Part shown: one piece after another, positions 1-9,039 of the stretch
Position numbering within the stretch: position 1 is the stretch's first letter
Layout: every line of letters starts with the position of its first letter
Origin: an uncultured Clostridia bacterium
Lineage (GTDB): Bacteria; Bacillota_A; Clostridia; TANB77; CAG-508
Direction: 5' to 3'
NCBI GenBank assembly: GCA_948852375.1
Contig: CAQOYX010000061.1
Coordinates: 1-9,179, forward strand
DNA length: 9,179 nucleotides
Program-made: the position numbers and the translations under genes
Notes under the pieces: model-generated
Told to the model about the DNA's origin: nothing
The model's database searches: none
Seen by the model: the letters and a program-made list of their open reading frames with translations, nothing else

Positions 1-234
1 CTCTAAATAAGCATCTTCACATTTACTATATTCTTTTAATTTTTCATCTCTTTGCTTTCCTATATCTACATTATCAATCCTACCATTTCCTATTGTTTTT
101 ATTAGTTCTTTATCTATTTCGTTCCATATTCCTATTGAATCAATTAATGTTCCATCTAAATCAAATATAATTACTTTTTTACCTTTTATCATATTACTGC
201 AATTTACTCCTTTAAACACTTTTTCTAACTTCAT
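1..234 (-). CDS. HAD-superfamily hydrolase, N-terminal part (cut by window edge)
   Basis: Open frame of 78 codons running off the left edge. It carries the HAD motif I sequence FDLDGTLIDS, with the likely nucleophile Asp25 and acid/base Asp27 (numbering from the ATG at 234). HAD proteins of this type are Mg-dependent phosphatases or phosphomutases; the cap domain and motifs II to IV lie outside the window, so the substrate cannot be told. Two starts are possible. The ATG at 234 lies 15 nt after the stop of the upstream ATPase gene but has no clear ribosome binding site. The ATG at 192 has AAAGGAG about 14 nt before it and would put motif I nearer the N terminus, as is usual. Close spacing suggests co-transcription with the ATPase gene. 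Family assignment is firm; function is not. Confidence 0.8.
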   Translation of the reverse strand, partial: MKLEKVFKGVNCSNMIKGKKVIIFDLDGTLIDSIGIWNEIDKELIKTIGNGRIDNVDIGKQRDEKLKEYSKCEDAYLE

Positions 235-249
235 ATTTTAGTTATTTTT

Positions 250-1077
250 CTATTTTTCAAACTCATTTTTTCTACTTTTAAAAAATTCATAAAAATACCT
301 TACATTTTCAAGTTCACTCCATTTTTGAACTTTATAATCTTCAGTATCTAAATTATATATTTTAGCATTTAAAATACCTAACATAAATGGCGAATGTATT
401 GCTATTATAAATTGAACACCTAAATATCTTGACATTTTATTTATTTCTTCTGCAAGTTTTACTTGATTTTGAGGAGATAGTGAAACCTCTGGTTCATCTA
501 ATAAATATAATGTATCTGGCTGAATATTATCCTCTAAAATTTGCATTGTTGTTTCTCCATTAGAATATTTATCTTGTGCAAATTCGAATCTTGCAAACTG
601 TTTTTCACCTTCTTTGGTCTTTAAAAATTCTTTAGCTTTTTCTAATCCTCTTTCTCTGGCTAAGTTACTTTCTATACTTTCTTGTAAAACTGCATCTTGC
701 TGTATTTTTCTTATTTCGTACAATATTTCTTCACTCTTTATATATCTACTATTTTCTGGTATTCTATTTATTTTTTTACTATTTTCATTTTCTCCTAACT
801 CATATTCACATTCACTGCTATATTCTTCAAAATAATCTAATGTTCCAATAACTTTAGGATTATTTCTTTCTTTTCCTTTTAAATTTAATTTATGTGCAAT
901 AATATTTAATATAGTCGATTTTCCAGAGCCATTATTACCATATAATACAGTTATATTATCAAACAAAAATACATCTGGTTCTTTATTTTTTAATACATTA
1001 AACGGATATATATTGCTATTTCTACTTTTGCTATTACTTAGTTTAAATGTTTTTAAGTATATCAAATCTACCTCCAA
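250..1077 (-). CDS. AAA/ABC-type ATPase (single-domain, SMC/RecF-like)
   Basis: Cytoplasmic ATPase of about 275 residues. Visible motifs: Walker A GNNGSGKST at residues 47-55, an ABC-like signature YSNGE near 171-175, Walker B LYLLDEP at 190-196 with Glu195 as likely catalytic base, a D-loop-like SLSPQNQ just after, and the H-loop histidine in IAIHSPF (His228). The order and spacing match stand-alone ABC-type ATPases of the COG3910 kind, which lack membrane domains and whose substrates are mostly unknown. The start is non-ATG: TTG at 1077 has AAAGGAG 6 nt upstream, but a second TTG at 1065 has GGAGG 5 nt upstream, so the first four residues are uncertain. The gene has its own promoter candidate and is followed after 15 nt by a HAD hydrolase. 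No in-frame CGG codon occurs. Confidence 0.85.
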   Translation of the reverse strand: MEVDLIYLKTFKLSNSKSRNSNIYPFNVLKNKEPDVFLFDNITVLYGNNGSGKSTILNIIAHKLNLKGKERNNPKVIGTLDYFEEYSSECEYELGENENSKKINRIPENSRYIKSEEILYEIRKIQQDAVLQESIESNLARERGLEKAKEFLKTKEGEKQFARFEFAQDKYSNGETTMQILEDNIQPDTLYLLDEPEVSLSPQNQVKLAEEINKMSRYLGVQFIIAIHSPFMLGILNAKIYNLDTEDYKVQKWSELENVRYFYEFFKSRKNEFEK

Positions 1078-1083
1078 TAAATT

Positions 1084-1134
1084 CTCCTTTTATCATTATG
1101 CTGTAATTCTATCACAGGTTGACAAATTTTACAA
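1084..1134 (-). promoter_or_regulatory. Promoter and ribosome binding site of the ATPase gene
   Basis: On the minus strand, a -35-like TTGTAA (1129-1134) is followed by a 17-nt spacer and a -10-like TAGAAT (1106-1111), preceded by TG in the extended -10 position. AAAGGAG (1084-1090) follows and sits 6 nt before the TTG start at 1077. This gives a very short leader. The fit is good but short A/T-rich motifs arise easily by chance in this genome. Confidence 0.5.
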
Positions 1135-1159
1135 TAAAATCAAAAATTAAAAAATCCTA

Positions 1160-2089
1160 TTATTCACATAACATTTTTTCATTTCTAACTTTATCTAAAC
1201 ATTTATCAATTTCAATAATATTAGTCGATTTAACTAACATTTCATTAACCTTACTTCTATTTCTCTTTAAAGTTAATATATCAATATTTCTTTTAGCTTC
1301 TTTATTATCTCCATAAGCTATATTTAATTTATGCAATTTTCCTGTATCGATAAAAGGCATAAAAATAATATATCTTTTATCTTCTGTCATAAAGTCTGCT
1401 TTATTCCAGTTAGAAAGCAGTATTTCTTTTCCTTTGTAAATTTCTTTTACTACATCATAAATATCTATATCTTTAATAGTCTTTATCAATTCCAAATTAT
1501 CTTCTGTTGGATTTATTATTTGTATAGACTTACCACTTATTATAAAATACTTATTTCTTTTATTCATTCTTTCAAAATCTTCTAAAAACACGATTATTTT
1601 ATCATTTGAAAACATTTTATTAATATCTGTTAATGTTTGTTTTACATATAATGGGTTATTTCTTTTTGAAATATAATACACAATATATTTATTTTGTAAA
1701 ATTTCCAATTCACCAATGTATTTTCTACCTAAATCTGTATAAATATTATTTTCTTTTAGCTCCCAGCTAGGTATAAAATTTATATCATCTTCAAATCCAA
1801 TCATTGCAATCTTTGCTATATCTTTTATTCTATCTTTGTAATCTTTATTTCTACAAAGATTATAACTTTCATAACCAAAATCTTGTAATAATCTTCTTCC
1901 CTCTATATCAATTTTTATGTAATATGTATCTTCTCTTTTTACATACCCTGCCTTTTCTAATACTTTTAATCTTTTTCTATAATAATCTTTAGATTTATAA
2001 ATCTTTTTACAATCAACTGATTTTATTTGCTTATATCTACCTATAAAACATATAAGCTCTATATCTCTTGAACTTAATCTTATTTTCAT
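1160..2089 (-). CDS. Winged-helix protein, replication-relaxation-like, function unknown
   Basis: Protein of 309 residues from the ATG at 2089, chosen because GGAGG lies 9 nt before it. The same frame is open upstream to 2221, but the ATG there has no ribosome binding site and the extra residues are low-complexity and Lys-rich. The first 60 residues (LSSRDIELICFIGRYKQ... then YYRKRLKVLEKAGYVKR) look like a winged helix-turn-helix: helices, a recognition helix with basic residues, then a wing with YYIKIDIEGRR. The remaining 250 residues are mixed alpha/beta with no catalytic motif I recognise. This layout resembles the replication-relaxation family found on plasmids and integrative elements of Bacillota, but I recognise it by general pattern only. 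It stands alone after a 500-nt non-coding stretch and may be the edge of an accessory region. It ends 83 nt before the ATPase start. Confidence 0.65.
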   Translation of the reverse strand: MKIRLSSRDIELICFIGRYKQIKSVDCKKIYKSKDYYRKRLKVLEKAGYVKREDTYYIKIDIEGRRLLQDFGYESYNLCRNKDYKDRIKDIAKIAMIGFEDDINFIPSWELKENNIYTDLGRKYIGELEILQNKYIVYYISKRNNPLYVKQTLTDINKMFSNDKIIVFLEDFERMNKRNKYFIISGKSIQIINPTEDNLELIKTIKDIDIYDVVKEIYKGKEILLSNWNKADFMTEDKRYIIFMPFIDTGKLHKLNIAYGDNKEAKRNIDILTLKRNRSKVNEMLVKSTNIIEIDKCLDKVRNEKMLCE

Positions 2090-2594
2090 AATCTCAAACC
2101 TCCATTTCTTAATTAAACTAATATACATCATCTTTTTTTCTTTTGAACCCCTTACCTGTATGTACACCCTAAACTCCATACAGTGATTTTCTTTTGTTTT
2201 AGATTTTTTAGCCTTTTGCATGCTTTTATTTTGTCCGCTTTTTTGCTAATGAAAATTAGTCTAATCGGACATATTTTTACTATAAAAACTCCTGAATTTT
2301 ATGTCCGTTTCTTTATCTATTTTGTTCATTTATTTGTATCTGTAAATCTATTAGCTTTTATATTCAAAACTTTTGGGAATAAAAAAATAAAGTGCTATTT
2401 TTATAACACTCTATTTCCTGTAATCGGCATATTAAATTTTTTATTTTTGCTATGTCAATGGACATATTCCCTACCTACCAGTTAGGCTATCATTTTTTAC
2501 TATTTTAATAAAATTGGTCGCTTTTTTAAGTTTTTATAAAATTCTATATTTTTATCATTTTAATAAAACTCGCTCATATCAATACTTACAAGTT
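2090..2594. other. Non-coding stretch with repeated GGACATA-type words
   Basis: About 500 nt without a supportable gene. It holds four copies of a GGACAT-like word in both orientations: TGTCCGC at 2232-2238 (minus GCGGACA), CGGACAT at 2266-2272, ATGTCCG at 2301-2307 (minus CGGACAT) and GGACATA at 2460-2466. Two further structures are a CTAAT-GAAA-ATTAG hairpin at about 2246-2259 and two copies of ATTTTAATAAAA (2502-2513 and 2557-2568) 55 nt apart. It serves as the upstream region of the winged-helix gene and the downstream region of the ligA operon. Spacing and role of the repeats are not established. Confidence 0.5.
2451..2466. promoter_or_regulatory. Inverted repeat TATGTC-aatg-GACATA, possible operator
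   Basis: Perfect 6-bp inverted repeat around a 4-nt centre. Its arms contain the same GACAT word seen elsewhere in this intergenic region, so it could be a protein-binding site, for example for the winged-helix protein encoded downstream on the minus strand. No direct evidence of binding; inference only. Confidence 0.3.
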
Positions 2595-2843
2595 TTACAT
2601 CTCTGATGTTCCTATCTTATACTCAATATCTGTCATATACGGAAACATTTCTTTTAATCTCTTACGTGTAATCATTGCCATCCTTGGCTGTGGATTTTTA
2701 TCTTGCACAGATATTAGTTTTTGTGTATAACAATTTTCTGTGGTTTTAAAAACCAAATATCTATTATTTACATATGTAAAATAAATTTGAAACCCATTTT
2801 CTAATTCATTATCAAACCTTTCAAAACCATATTTTTCTTCCAT
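2595..2843 (-). CDS. Small hypothetical protein, last gene of the ligA operon
   Basis: 82 residues, no family recognised. The protein is soluble in appearance, with aromatic beta-strand-like segments (FQIYFTYVNNRYLVFKTTENCY) and a basic Met-rich patch (RMAMITRKRLKEMFPYM). A GGAAG ribosome binding site lies about 7 nt before the ATG, and the gene starts 4 nt after the stop of the MazG-like gene, so the two are almost certainly co-translated from one mRNA. Composition matches its neighbours. The tight spacing supports a real gene, but nothing in the sequence fixes its job; a partner role in nucleotide housekeeping is only a guess from context. Confidence 0.6.
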   Translation of the reverse strand: MEEKYGFERFDNELENGFQIYFTYVNNRYLVFKTTENCYTQKLISVQDKNPQPRMAMITRKRLKEMFPYMTDIEYKIGTSEM

Positions 2844-2847
2844 TTAT

Positions 2848-3189
2848 TTACTTCCAAATCCTTTCGAAATTTTTTTGTTCTTTTTTCTTCCATACTTCAA
2901 ACAAATCTACCCCTACTACATCACACATGCTTAATAAATAATTAAACACATCTGCTATTTCTCCTTTTACATCATATTTATCATTATCTTTTGAAATATC
3001 CATTTTTAAGCCTGTCGTTTTTCTAATAGCTTTTGCTAATTCTCCTATTTCTTCTGTTAGTAAAATCATTACATCTTTTACATCTTCTTTTTCAAAACCT
3101 CTTTCTTGTATCATATTGTGTACATATTCTTGCATTTCTCCTACAGAAGATTTATTTGTTAAATTATCATATTGTTTTTTTAAATCCAT
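2848..3189 (-). CDS. MazG-like nucleotide pyrophosphohydrolase
   Basis: 113 residues, the size of a single-domain MazG-type protein. The all-alpha NTP-PPase motif is visible: EEIGELAKAIRK with Glu46, Glu47 and Glu50, followed by a second acidic pair GEIADVF with Glu77 and Asp80. These acidic residues bind Mg2+ and the triphosphate in this superfamily, which hydrolyses (d)NTPs to NMP and pyrophosphate and so clears abnormal nucleotides. The exact substrate cannot be read from sequence. The start has AAGGAG 5-6 nt upstream and lies 9 nt after the ligA stop, so the gene is in the ligA operon, a sensible pairing of DNA joining with nucleotide-pool sanitation. Confidence 0.85.
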   Translation of the reverse strand: MDLKKQYDNLTNKSSVGEMQEYVHNMIQERGFEKEDVKDVMILLTEEIGELAKAIRKTTGLKMDISKDNDKYDVKGEIADVFNYLLSMCDVVGVDLFEVWKKKEQKNFERIWK

Positions 3190-3198
3190 AATTACTCC

Positions 3199-5198
<2,000 letters not shown>

Positions 5199-5284
5199 AT
5201 ATATATCATTCCTTTTTGGTCGCTTATTATATTAGAACCCTTGGTCGTTCTTTGCATGGTACTCTTTAAGTAAATATCTATTCC
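5199..5284 (-). other. pgsA-ligA spacer with a small hairpin
   Basis: 86 nt between two genes. On the minus strand it contains AGAAC-8nt-GTTCT, a weak hairpin followed by TATAAT, which could be a -10 box for ligA, though no convincing -35 lies 17 nt upstream. The hairpin has no U-run and is not a standard terminator. The word AAGCGACCAA occurs here and again after the operon's last gene. An AAAGG ribosome binding site lies about 10 nt before the ligA ATG at 5198. Confidence 0.35.
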
Positions 5285-5872
5285 TTAGAATAAATCTTTT
5301 CCATTTTTTATATAATCATAACCTGAAAAGATGGTTGCTATTACAGATATTGTCATAATAATTGTCATAACCAAATTTATTATATAGTTATATCCTGTTA
5401 GTCCACCATTAATAAATGCACCATAATAATTTGTATCTATAAAGGCTAAAATAATTGCTATCATTTGTGTTAACGTTTTTAGCTTTCCCCATATAGATGC
5501 TGCAATTATTTTTCCACCCTTTTCTACCGCTACTAGCCTATAGCCTGAAACTATGAATTCTCTAAATAGTACTATGATTGGTATCCAAGCTGGAAGTTTA
5601 TTCATTTCTACTAAAATAAGCATTGCAGAAAGTACTAGTATTTTATCTGCTATTGGATCTAAGAATTTTCCAAAAGTAGTTATTTGGTTTCTAGAACGTG
5701 CAATATATCCATCTAGTTTGTCTGTTATTGATGCTATAATGAATATAGCATTCATAATCCACATTGATATAGGTATGTTTAAGAATTCTCCCTGTATGTA
5801 AAAAAATGGGATTATTACCAATATTGGTACTAATATTATTCTAAATATAGTAAGTTTATTTGCTAAATTCAT
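5285..5872 (-). CDS. pgsA: CDP-diacylglycerol-glycerol-3-phosphate 3-phosphatidyltransferase
   Basis: Integral membrane enzyme that joins CDP-diacylglycerol and glycerol-3-phosphate to phosphatidylglycerophosphate, the committed step to phosphatidylglycerol and cardiolipin. The CDP-alcohol phosphatidyltransferase signature D-x2-DG-x2-AR-x8-G-x3-D-x3-D is complete: Asp51, Asp54-Gly55, Ala58-Arg59, Gly68, Asp72, Asp76. Around it lie about six hydrophobic spans (for example residues 9-26, 37-50, 78-90, 95-112, and two near the C terminus). Its 195 residues match the family. The start has GAGGAG 8-9 nt upstream. The 215 nt between valS and pgsA hold a structured element whose 3' arm ends 45 nt before the pgsA start, so this element could act on pgsA expression. 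The one CGG in the gene (5527-5529) is out of frame (GCG-GTA). Confidence 0.93.
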   Translation of the reverse strand: MNLANKLTIFRIILVPILVIIPFFYIQGEFLNIPISMWIMNAIFIIASITDKLDGYIARSRNQITTFGKFLDPIADKILVLSAMLILVEMNKLPAWIPIIVLFREFIVSGYRLVAVEKGGKIIAASIWGKLKTLTQMIAIILAFIDTNYYGAFINGGLTGYNYIINLVMTIIMTISVIATIFSGYDYIKNGKDLF

Positions 5873-5890
5873 AATTTTCTCTCCTCTAAA

Positions 5891-5974
5891 TTATTGTATC
5901 TTTTGCAGTCCGCTTCCAGAGAGTAATATATTTGATTTTCTACGTGCAACTCCTCCAAGGCGTACGTTGGTCAT
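5891..5974 (-). CDS. Possible 27-residue leader peptide upstream of pgsA
   Basis: ATG at 5974 preceded by GAGGAGGGGGA, a good ribosome binding site, then 27 codons beginning MTNVRLGGVARRK and a TAA 18 nt before the pgsA start. It is basic at the N-terminal half and resembles no protein I know. It overlaps the 3' half of the base-paired element at 5909-6039, so the reading frame may be a by-product of the structured sequence. CGC and CGT codons, rare in neighbouring genes, also make coding doubtful. If real, it could be a leader peptide whose translation opens the stem ahead of pgsA. Confidence 0.25.
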   Translation of the reverse strand: MTNVRLGGVARRKSNILLSGSGLQKIQ

Positions 5975-6039
5975 TCCCCCTCCTCAATGGGCTGTTGGAG
6001 CTTGCACTCCAAAAATAAAATATATTACTCTCTTCCGCT
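5909..6039 (-). ncRNA. GC-rich long hairpin element between valS and pgsA (structured RNA or MITE-like repeat)
   Basis: Two perfect 16-nt inverted arms (5918-5933 and 6018-6033) enclose 84 nt. Inside, two more helices nest in register: GTGCAA (5944-5949) with TTGCAC (6002-6007), and CTCCAA (5953-5958) with TTGGAG (5995-6000), separated by a small 3/1-nt internal loop. The apical part of about 36 nt contains a run of C on the plus strand (G on the minus strand). By my count the interior is about 57% GC in a genome that is otherwise strongly A/T-rich, a classic sign of structured RNA. The hexamer TCCGCT flanks both ends (5909-5914 and 6034-6039), which could instead be a target-site duplication of a small inverted-repeat element. 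No U-run follows on either strand, so it is not a simple terminator. I match it to no known riboswitch. Confidence 0.55.
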
Positions 6040-6087
6040 ACTTGTTTACTATGCTATTATTCATGGCTTTATAGTTATATTATATTT

Positions 6088-8770
6088 TTATCCCTTTAAT
6101 TTTTCAATTCTTTCCATTGTTGTTTTTAGCATTTCTTTGTATTTTACTAATTTTTCTTTTTCTTCTTTTATTTTAGCTTCTGGTGCCTTCTCTACAAAAC
6201 CTGCGTTTGATAACATCTTTTCTGCTCTTGCAACTTCACTTTCTAGTCTTTTACTTTCTTTTTGTTGTCGTTCTAGTTCTTCTTTTATATCTACTAATTC
6301 TTCAAATGGGATAAATACCTCTATTCCGAAACTTTGTACTGAAATCGCATTTTGTGGTATGTCTGTTTTTTCTCCTTTTACTATTATTTCGTTTCCAAAT
6401 CCCAATTTTTGTATAAATTCTTTTGATTCTTCTATTTCTTTTTGGTACTCATTTGTTACAAATATTAACTTTGCTTTTTTTGATGGATGTACATTCATAT
6501 TTGCTCTTATGTTACGTATTCCTATAATTACTTCTTTTATGTTTCCTATAAAGTCATGCCCAGTATCATATTCTACTCTTTCCTTTATTTTAGGCCATTT
6601 TGATACCATTAGGTCTTTATCATTATAATTTACTAGTTTTTCATAAATTTCTGATGTAACAAATGGCATAAATGGATGTAATAGTTTTAAGCTATCTCCA
6701 AATACATAGTTTAGTACAAAACTTACTTGTACTTTTTCTTCATTACTATATAATCTTGGTTTTGCTATTTCTATATACCAATCACAAAATTCATTCCATA
6801 TGAAATTGTATATTTTATCTAGTGCTATTCCTAAATCGTATTTTTCTATACTTTCTGTAACACTTTGTATTAAAGTATCTAGCTTATTTATAATCCATCT
6901 GTCTTCTACTCTTAAGGCTTCTTTTTTATATCTTCCTAATTCGTCTTTGTTATTTTTTCCAAATTCTATAATTTTTTCATCATCTGCTAAATTCATTGTT
7001 ATAAATTTTGCTGCATTCCAAATTTTATTTGCAAAATTTGATGCTTGTTCTAATTTTTCTGGCATGTATCTTATATCATTTCCCATTGTTGTACCTGATA
7101 TTACAGCAAATCTTAAGCTATCTGCACCATACTTTTCAATTACATCTATTGGATCTACTCCATTTCCTAATGTTTTTGACATTTTTCTACCCTGTGAATC
7201 TCTTACTAAACCATGTATTATAACATCTTTAAATGGCGGAACATTTGTAAATTCCAATCCTTGTGTCATCATTCTTGATACCCAAAATGTAATAATATCA
7301 AAACCTGTTACTAATACACTTGTTGGGTAAAATATTTTGTAGTCTTCATTTTCAATGTTTGGCCATCCTAGTGTTGAAAATGGCCATAATGCAGAACTAA
7401 ACCAAGTATCTAATGTATCTTCATCTTGAGTTAAATTAGCACCTCCACATTTTTTACACTTTACAGGCTTTGTTTTTGAAACATTTATTTCTGCACAAGT
7501 CTCACAGTAATACGCAGGTATCCTATGCCCCCACCATAACTGTCTTGAAATGCACCAATCTTGTATATTATCTAGCCAATGAAAATATTGTTTTTCATAT
7601 CTTTTAGGAACAAATTTCATTTCTTCATTTCTTACCGAATCTGCTGCTCTTTTAGCTAAATCTTTCATACTAACAAACCATTGTGTAGAAATTTTAGGTT
7701 CTATTGTGTTTTTACATCTTTCACATTTTGCTACATTATGTATGTATTCTTCTGTTTTTACTAATGCTCCTATTTCTTCTAATTTTTTTACTATTTCTTT
7801 TCTTGCAGATTGTAAATCCATTCCCGCAAATTCTGGAACTAAATTTCCCATTTTAAAGTTTTCATCAAATACCTCTATTATTTCTAAGTTATGTCTTAAT
7901 CCTGCTTGATAATCGTTCATATCATGTGCTGGTGTTATTTTAACACATCCTGTTCCAAATTCTTTTTCTACGAACTCATCTTGTATTATTGGTATTTCTT
8001 TATTCATGATTGGTAAAATACATTTTTTCCCGAACTAATTGTTTGTATCGTTCATCACTTGGATGAACAGCTACTGCTGTATCTCCAAGCATTGTTTCTG
8101 GTCTTGTTGTTGCAACTATTATGTATTTATCTTGCGTACCTGCAATTTTATACCTAATATGCCATAAATGTGATGATTCCTCTTTATATTCAACTTCTGC
8201 ATCAGATATAGATGTATTGCAACTTGTACACCAATTTACCATCCTTTTTCCTTTATATATTAGTCCTTTTTCATATAAACTAACAAATTGTTCTAAAACA
8301 GCATTAGATAGTCCTTCATCTAATGTAAATCTACGTTTATCCCAATCACATGAACATCCAAGTTTTCGTTGCTGATTTTCAATTTCGCCTCCATAAAGGT
8401 GCGTCCACTCCCAAGTCTCTTCTAAAAACTTTTCCCTTCCAATATCTTGTTTAGTCTTGCCCTCTTTTCTAAGCTTTTCTACTACTTTCATTTCTGTTGA
8501 AATTGAGGCATGATCTGTCCCTGGAAGCCATAAAGTATTATATCCTTGCATCCTTTTAAAACGAATTAGAATATCTTGTATAGTACCATCTAAAGCATGC
8601 CCCATATGTAATTTTCCAGTTACATTTGGAGGTGGCATCATTATACAATAAGCTTCTTCTTTTTTATCCATACTTGGTTTAAAGTATCTTTTTTTTTCCC
8701 ATTCCTTATATAATTTTTCTTCAAAATCTTTTGGATTATATTTGTCTTGTAATTTGTGATTATCGTTCAT
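6088..8770 (-). CDS. valS: Valyl-tRNA synthetase, read through one +1 shift at a CGG codon
   Basis: Class I synthetase that charges tRNA-Val with valine in the cytoplasm. Seen in order: the HIGH-type motif in [15 protein letters not shown] (residues 55-58), the CP1 editing domain with [17 protein letters not shown] and [12 protein letters not shown], zinc-type Cys pairs (CERC, CETC, CKKC), the class I signature [10 protein letters not shown] near residue 530 (KMSKT variant of KMSKS), the anticodon-binding helical domain with WCDWYIE-like [14 protein letters not shown], and a C-terminal coiled coil typical of ValRS. The gene is split by frame: frame one ends at a stop at 8000 after Val246. Skipping the C of CGG at 8030-8032 restores L-V-G-K-K-C-I-L-P and joins the frame that runs to 6088, for 893 residues, a normal length. 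AGGAGG lies 8 nt before the ATG. It lies behind a T-box leader and overlaps the preceding 67-residue gene by 11 nt. Confidence 0.95.
8030..8032 (-). other. In-frame CGG in valS: inferred +1 frameshift site
   Basis: Codon 247 is CGG in TTA-GTT-CGG-GAA. Straight reading gives [11 protein letters not shown] and a stop. Skipping C and reading GGG-AAA-AAA-TGT gives [15 protein letters not shown], which lines up residue for residue with the conserved ValRS segment of the form LIGKxxILPLVNRxIP. A one-base error in the following A6 run would also restore frame, but would replace the conserved Gly-Lys by Arg-Glu, so the CGG skip fits better. Confidence 0.8.
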
Positions 8771-8963
8771 TATCTTTTCCTCCTAATTCATTACTTAAAT
8801 CCTGTTTTTTCATTTCTAATACCCTTTTATATGCTAAATATATAACTCCACCATTCTTTTGTAACCAATTTAATTCCTCTTTACTAAATTGCTCATCTCT
8901 TCCTTCTTCAATGACTTTTCTTGCCTTTTGCATAATTTCATTCTTGTTAACTTTTTTATTCAT
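8760..8963 (-). CDS. 67-residue protein of unknown function, first gene of the valS operon
   Basis: Small, charged, mostly helical protein (Lys/Glu-rich, with [22 protein letters not shown] in the middle). No family recognised, no signal peptide or membrane span. The start ATG at 8963 has a GGGGG ribosome binding site about 9 nt upstream. Its stop lies inside the valS start (ATGAACGATAA, 11-nt overlap), so translation is probably coupled, and the valS ribosome binding site AGGAGG lies within its 3' end. As the only gene between the T-box and valS, it is expected to respond to uncharged tRNA-Val. The position argues for a real protein linked to synthetase expression or activity, but its function is unknown. 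Confidence 0.7.
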   Translation of the reverse strand: MNKKVNKNEIMQKARKVIEEGRDEQFSKEELNWLQKNGGVIYLAYKRVLEMKKQDLSNELGGKDNER

Positions 8964-9039
8964 AATATAATACCCCCATATTAATTTATGCTACTAATTA
9001 ATATATTTACCTTTTATATTATATTATACACTTAAATAT

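Noticed and set aside
2090..2221. N-terminal extension of the winged-helix protein to the ATG at 2221
   Set aside because: No ribosome binding site at that ATG, low-complexity Lys-rich residues, and a clear GGAGG before the ATG at 2089.
2183..2485. Plus-strand 100-codon reading frame rich in Phe and Leu
   Set aside because: No ribosome binding site, composition of translated A/T-rich non-coding DNA, and it overlaps repeated words and the minus-strand leader region.
5918..6033. Intrinsic terminator of valS
   Set aside because: The hairpin is far longer than a terminator and no U-run follows it on the minus strand.
5987..6628. Plus-strand 213-codon frame opposite the 3' end of valS
   Set aside because: It is antisense to conserved ValRS coding sequence and is Ser/Phe-rich, as expected from the complement of Lys/Glu-rich codons.
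8000..8032. Sequencing error in the A6 run as the cause of the valS shift
   Set aside because: Possible in principle, but deleting an A would replace the conserved Gly-Lys by Arg-Glu, while skipping the C of CGG restores it. The other two sites show the same CGG feature. Raw reads would settle it.
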